Shown piece after piece: positions 5,055 through 5,875 of a stretch of DNA of 5,875 bases. The position numbers were made by a program, and so were the translations under genes. The DNA lies in NCBI GenBank assembly GCA_017934845.1, contig JAGBIR010000149.1, positions 1-5,875 on the forward strand. Reading direction: 5' to 3'. Source of the stretch: Alistipes sp. GTDB lineage: Bacteria > Bacteroidota > Bacteroidia > Bacteroidales > Rikenellaceae. The notes beneath the pieces were generated by a model. The model saw only the letters and a list, made by a program, of their open reading frames with translations, did not search any database and had not been told where the DNA came from. Position 1 is the first letter of the stretch; the number at the start of each line of letters is the position of its first letter.

Positions 5055-5875
5055 ATGGCAAATCCTTTTTCAAAACAGGCTACAACAAACGCTATTCTGA
5101 TTATCGAGATAGCGTTTCTAATCGTGTTGCTCGTACGTTATAGCGATCGACGCAGAAAACCTGCATCCGACAAACCGCAAACTGAGCAGAGTGTAGCCCA
5201 CATTGTAAAGGATTCTCTTCGATTTACAACCGACAATGTCGCATCACCGGAGCCCGAAACAAAGCTACGCCCATTCGACCCAAATACGGTCACTTACGAG
5301 GAGTTGCGCGCAATTGGTATGAGCCGTCGTGAAGCCGTATCGCTGATAAAATTTCGAGCTACGGGCAAGGTATTCAGTATAAAAGAGGATGTTGCGCTTT
5401 GCTATAATATCTCCGACTCGGCATATAGTGTGCTTGCGCCATACATAGTAATTGGCGAGGAGTATCGCATAAAACCTACCGTTCGAACAAGGCACTATGA
5501 CGCTACGCCGAAAAGAGAGTTCCCGAAAGAACGAGATACGGCAAAGGTTGTCTATTTAACACCCTCGCGATTTAGAATCGATACCGTATCGGAGGCTTAT
5601 TTGCGTGCAATAGGCGCATTCACAAAGCGTCAAGCCGAGGCGTTTATTCGTTGGCGCGACAGGAGTGGTTTTCGCGATATGGAGGAGGTAAGGAAGTGTT
5701 ATGTGGTCAGCGATTCTGTGGCTACAGCTTTAGAACCATATATAATCTTCCCCGAAAGAAAACCCGTAGAGCCAACCTACTTTGAAAGGCCTTTAGATAT
5801 CAATCGAGCCGATTCGGCAAGATTGATAAAAGTTGCCGGCATAGGTCAAATTGTCCAAGAGATTGGAAGAGCACA
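5055..5875 (+). CDS. Membrane-anchored helix-hairpin-helix (ComEA-like) protein, 3' end outside window
   Basis: An open frame of 273 codons with no stop before the window ends, so the C-terminus is missing. ATG 5055 is the first in-frame start: a stop lies at 5043-5045 with no start codon between. Residues 12-27 form one hydrophobic segment followed by a basic stretch (R28, RRRK at 32-35), as in an inner-membrane anchor. A polar linker (36-72) leads to two related helix-hairpin-helix-like units at about 73-133 and 172-232. A third, more canonical unit begins at 246 (LDINRADSARLIKVAGIGQ), matching the DINxAdxxeLxxlpGIG pattern of ComEA. The first two share LRAIG, CY, SDS and PYI at a constant spacing of 99 residues. 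ComEA proteins bind DNA during uptake, and such proteins are widespread in Bacteroidota with no proven competence role, so DNA binding is likely and function uncertain. A promoter abuts the start codon. Confidence 0.88.
   Translation, partial: MANPFSKQATTNAILIIEIAFLIVLLVRYSDRRRKPASDKPQTEQSVAHIVKDSLRFTTDNVASPEPETKLRPFDPNTVTYEELRAIGMSRREAVSLIKFRATGKVFSIKEDVALCYNISDSAYSVLAPYIVIGEEYRIKPTVRTRHYDATPKREFPKERDTAKVVYLTPSRFRIDTVSEAYLRAIGAFTKRQAEAFIRWRDRSGFRDMEEVRKCYVVSDSVATALEPYIIFPERKPVEPTYFERPLDINRADSARLIKVAGIGQIVQEIGRA

Noticed and set aside
5265..5495. A 76-codon minus-strand open frame near the right end.
   Set aside because: It lies inside the helix-hairpin-helix coding sequence, which has clear domain motifs and its own promoter on the plus strand.

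Overview
The window looks like ordinary chromosomal housekeeping DNA from a member of the Bacteroidota, probably the order Bacteroidales. The evidence is the yicC-gmk-nadD run, a DUF3109 protein, Bacteroidota-type residues in NadD (a SPQNPFK stretch), no strong Shine-Dalgarno sequences, and a TTTG-N20-TAnnTTTG promoter in front of the last gene. A relative of Alistipes is possible, but I cannot settle the genus by eye. I found no mobile element, CRISPR array, tRNA, rRNA or defence island.

Left part (bases 1-4031): five genes on the plus strand, apparently one operon with gaps of 9, 4, 3 and 27 bases. They encode a YicC/YloC-family endoribonuclease, guanylate kinase (gmk), nicotinate-nucleotide adenylyltransferase (nadD) with an extra C-terminal TPR module, a cysteine-rich DUF3109 protein, and an exported M23 peptidase with a C-terminal LysM domain. 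They combine RNA turnover, GMP to GDP phosphorylation, NAD synthesis, an unknown probable metal-binding function and cell-wall cutting. The grouping looks like conserved housekeeping linkage rather than one pathway. A hairpin of unknown meaning lies just before yicC.

Middle (4032-4104): a strong inverted repeat between two convergent genes, best read as a shared bidirectional terminator. A classical short-chain dehydrogenase then runs on the minus strand (4105-4875).

Right part (4876-5875): a 179-base AT-rich divergent intergenic region with inverted repeats and a near-perfect Bacteroidota promoter. A plus-strand gene begins at 5055 and runs off the window. It encodes a membrane-anchored protein with helix-hairpin-helix repeats (ComEA-like). 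The promoter lies so close to the ATG that the transcript may be leaderless.

I see no clear undescribed system. The points most worth a second look are the NadD-TPR fusion, the possible leaderless start of the helix-hairpin-helix gene with inverted repeats over its -33 box, and the 99-residue internal duplication in that protein.
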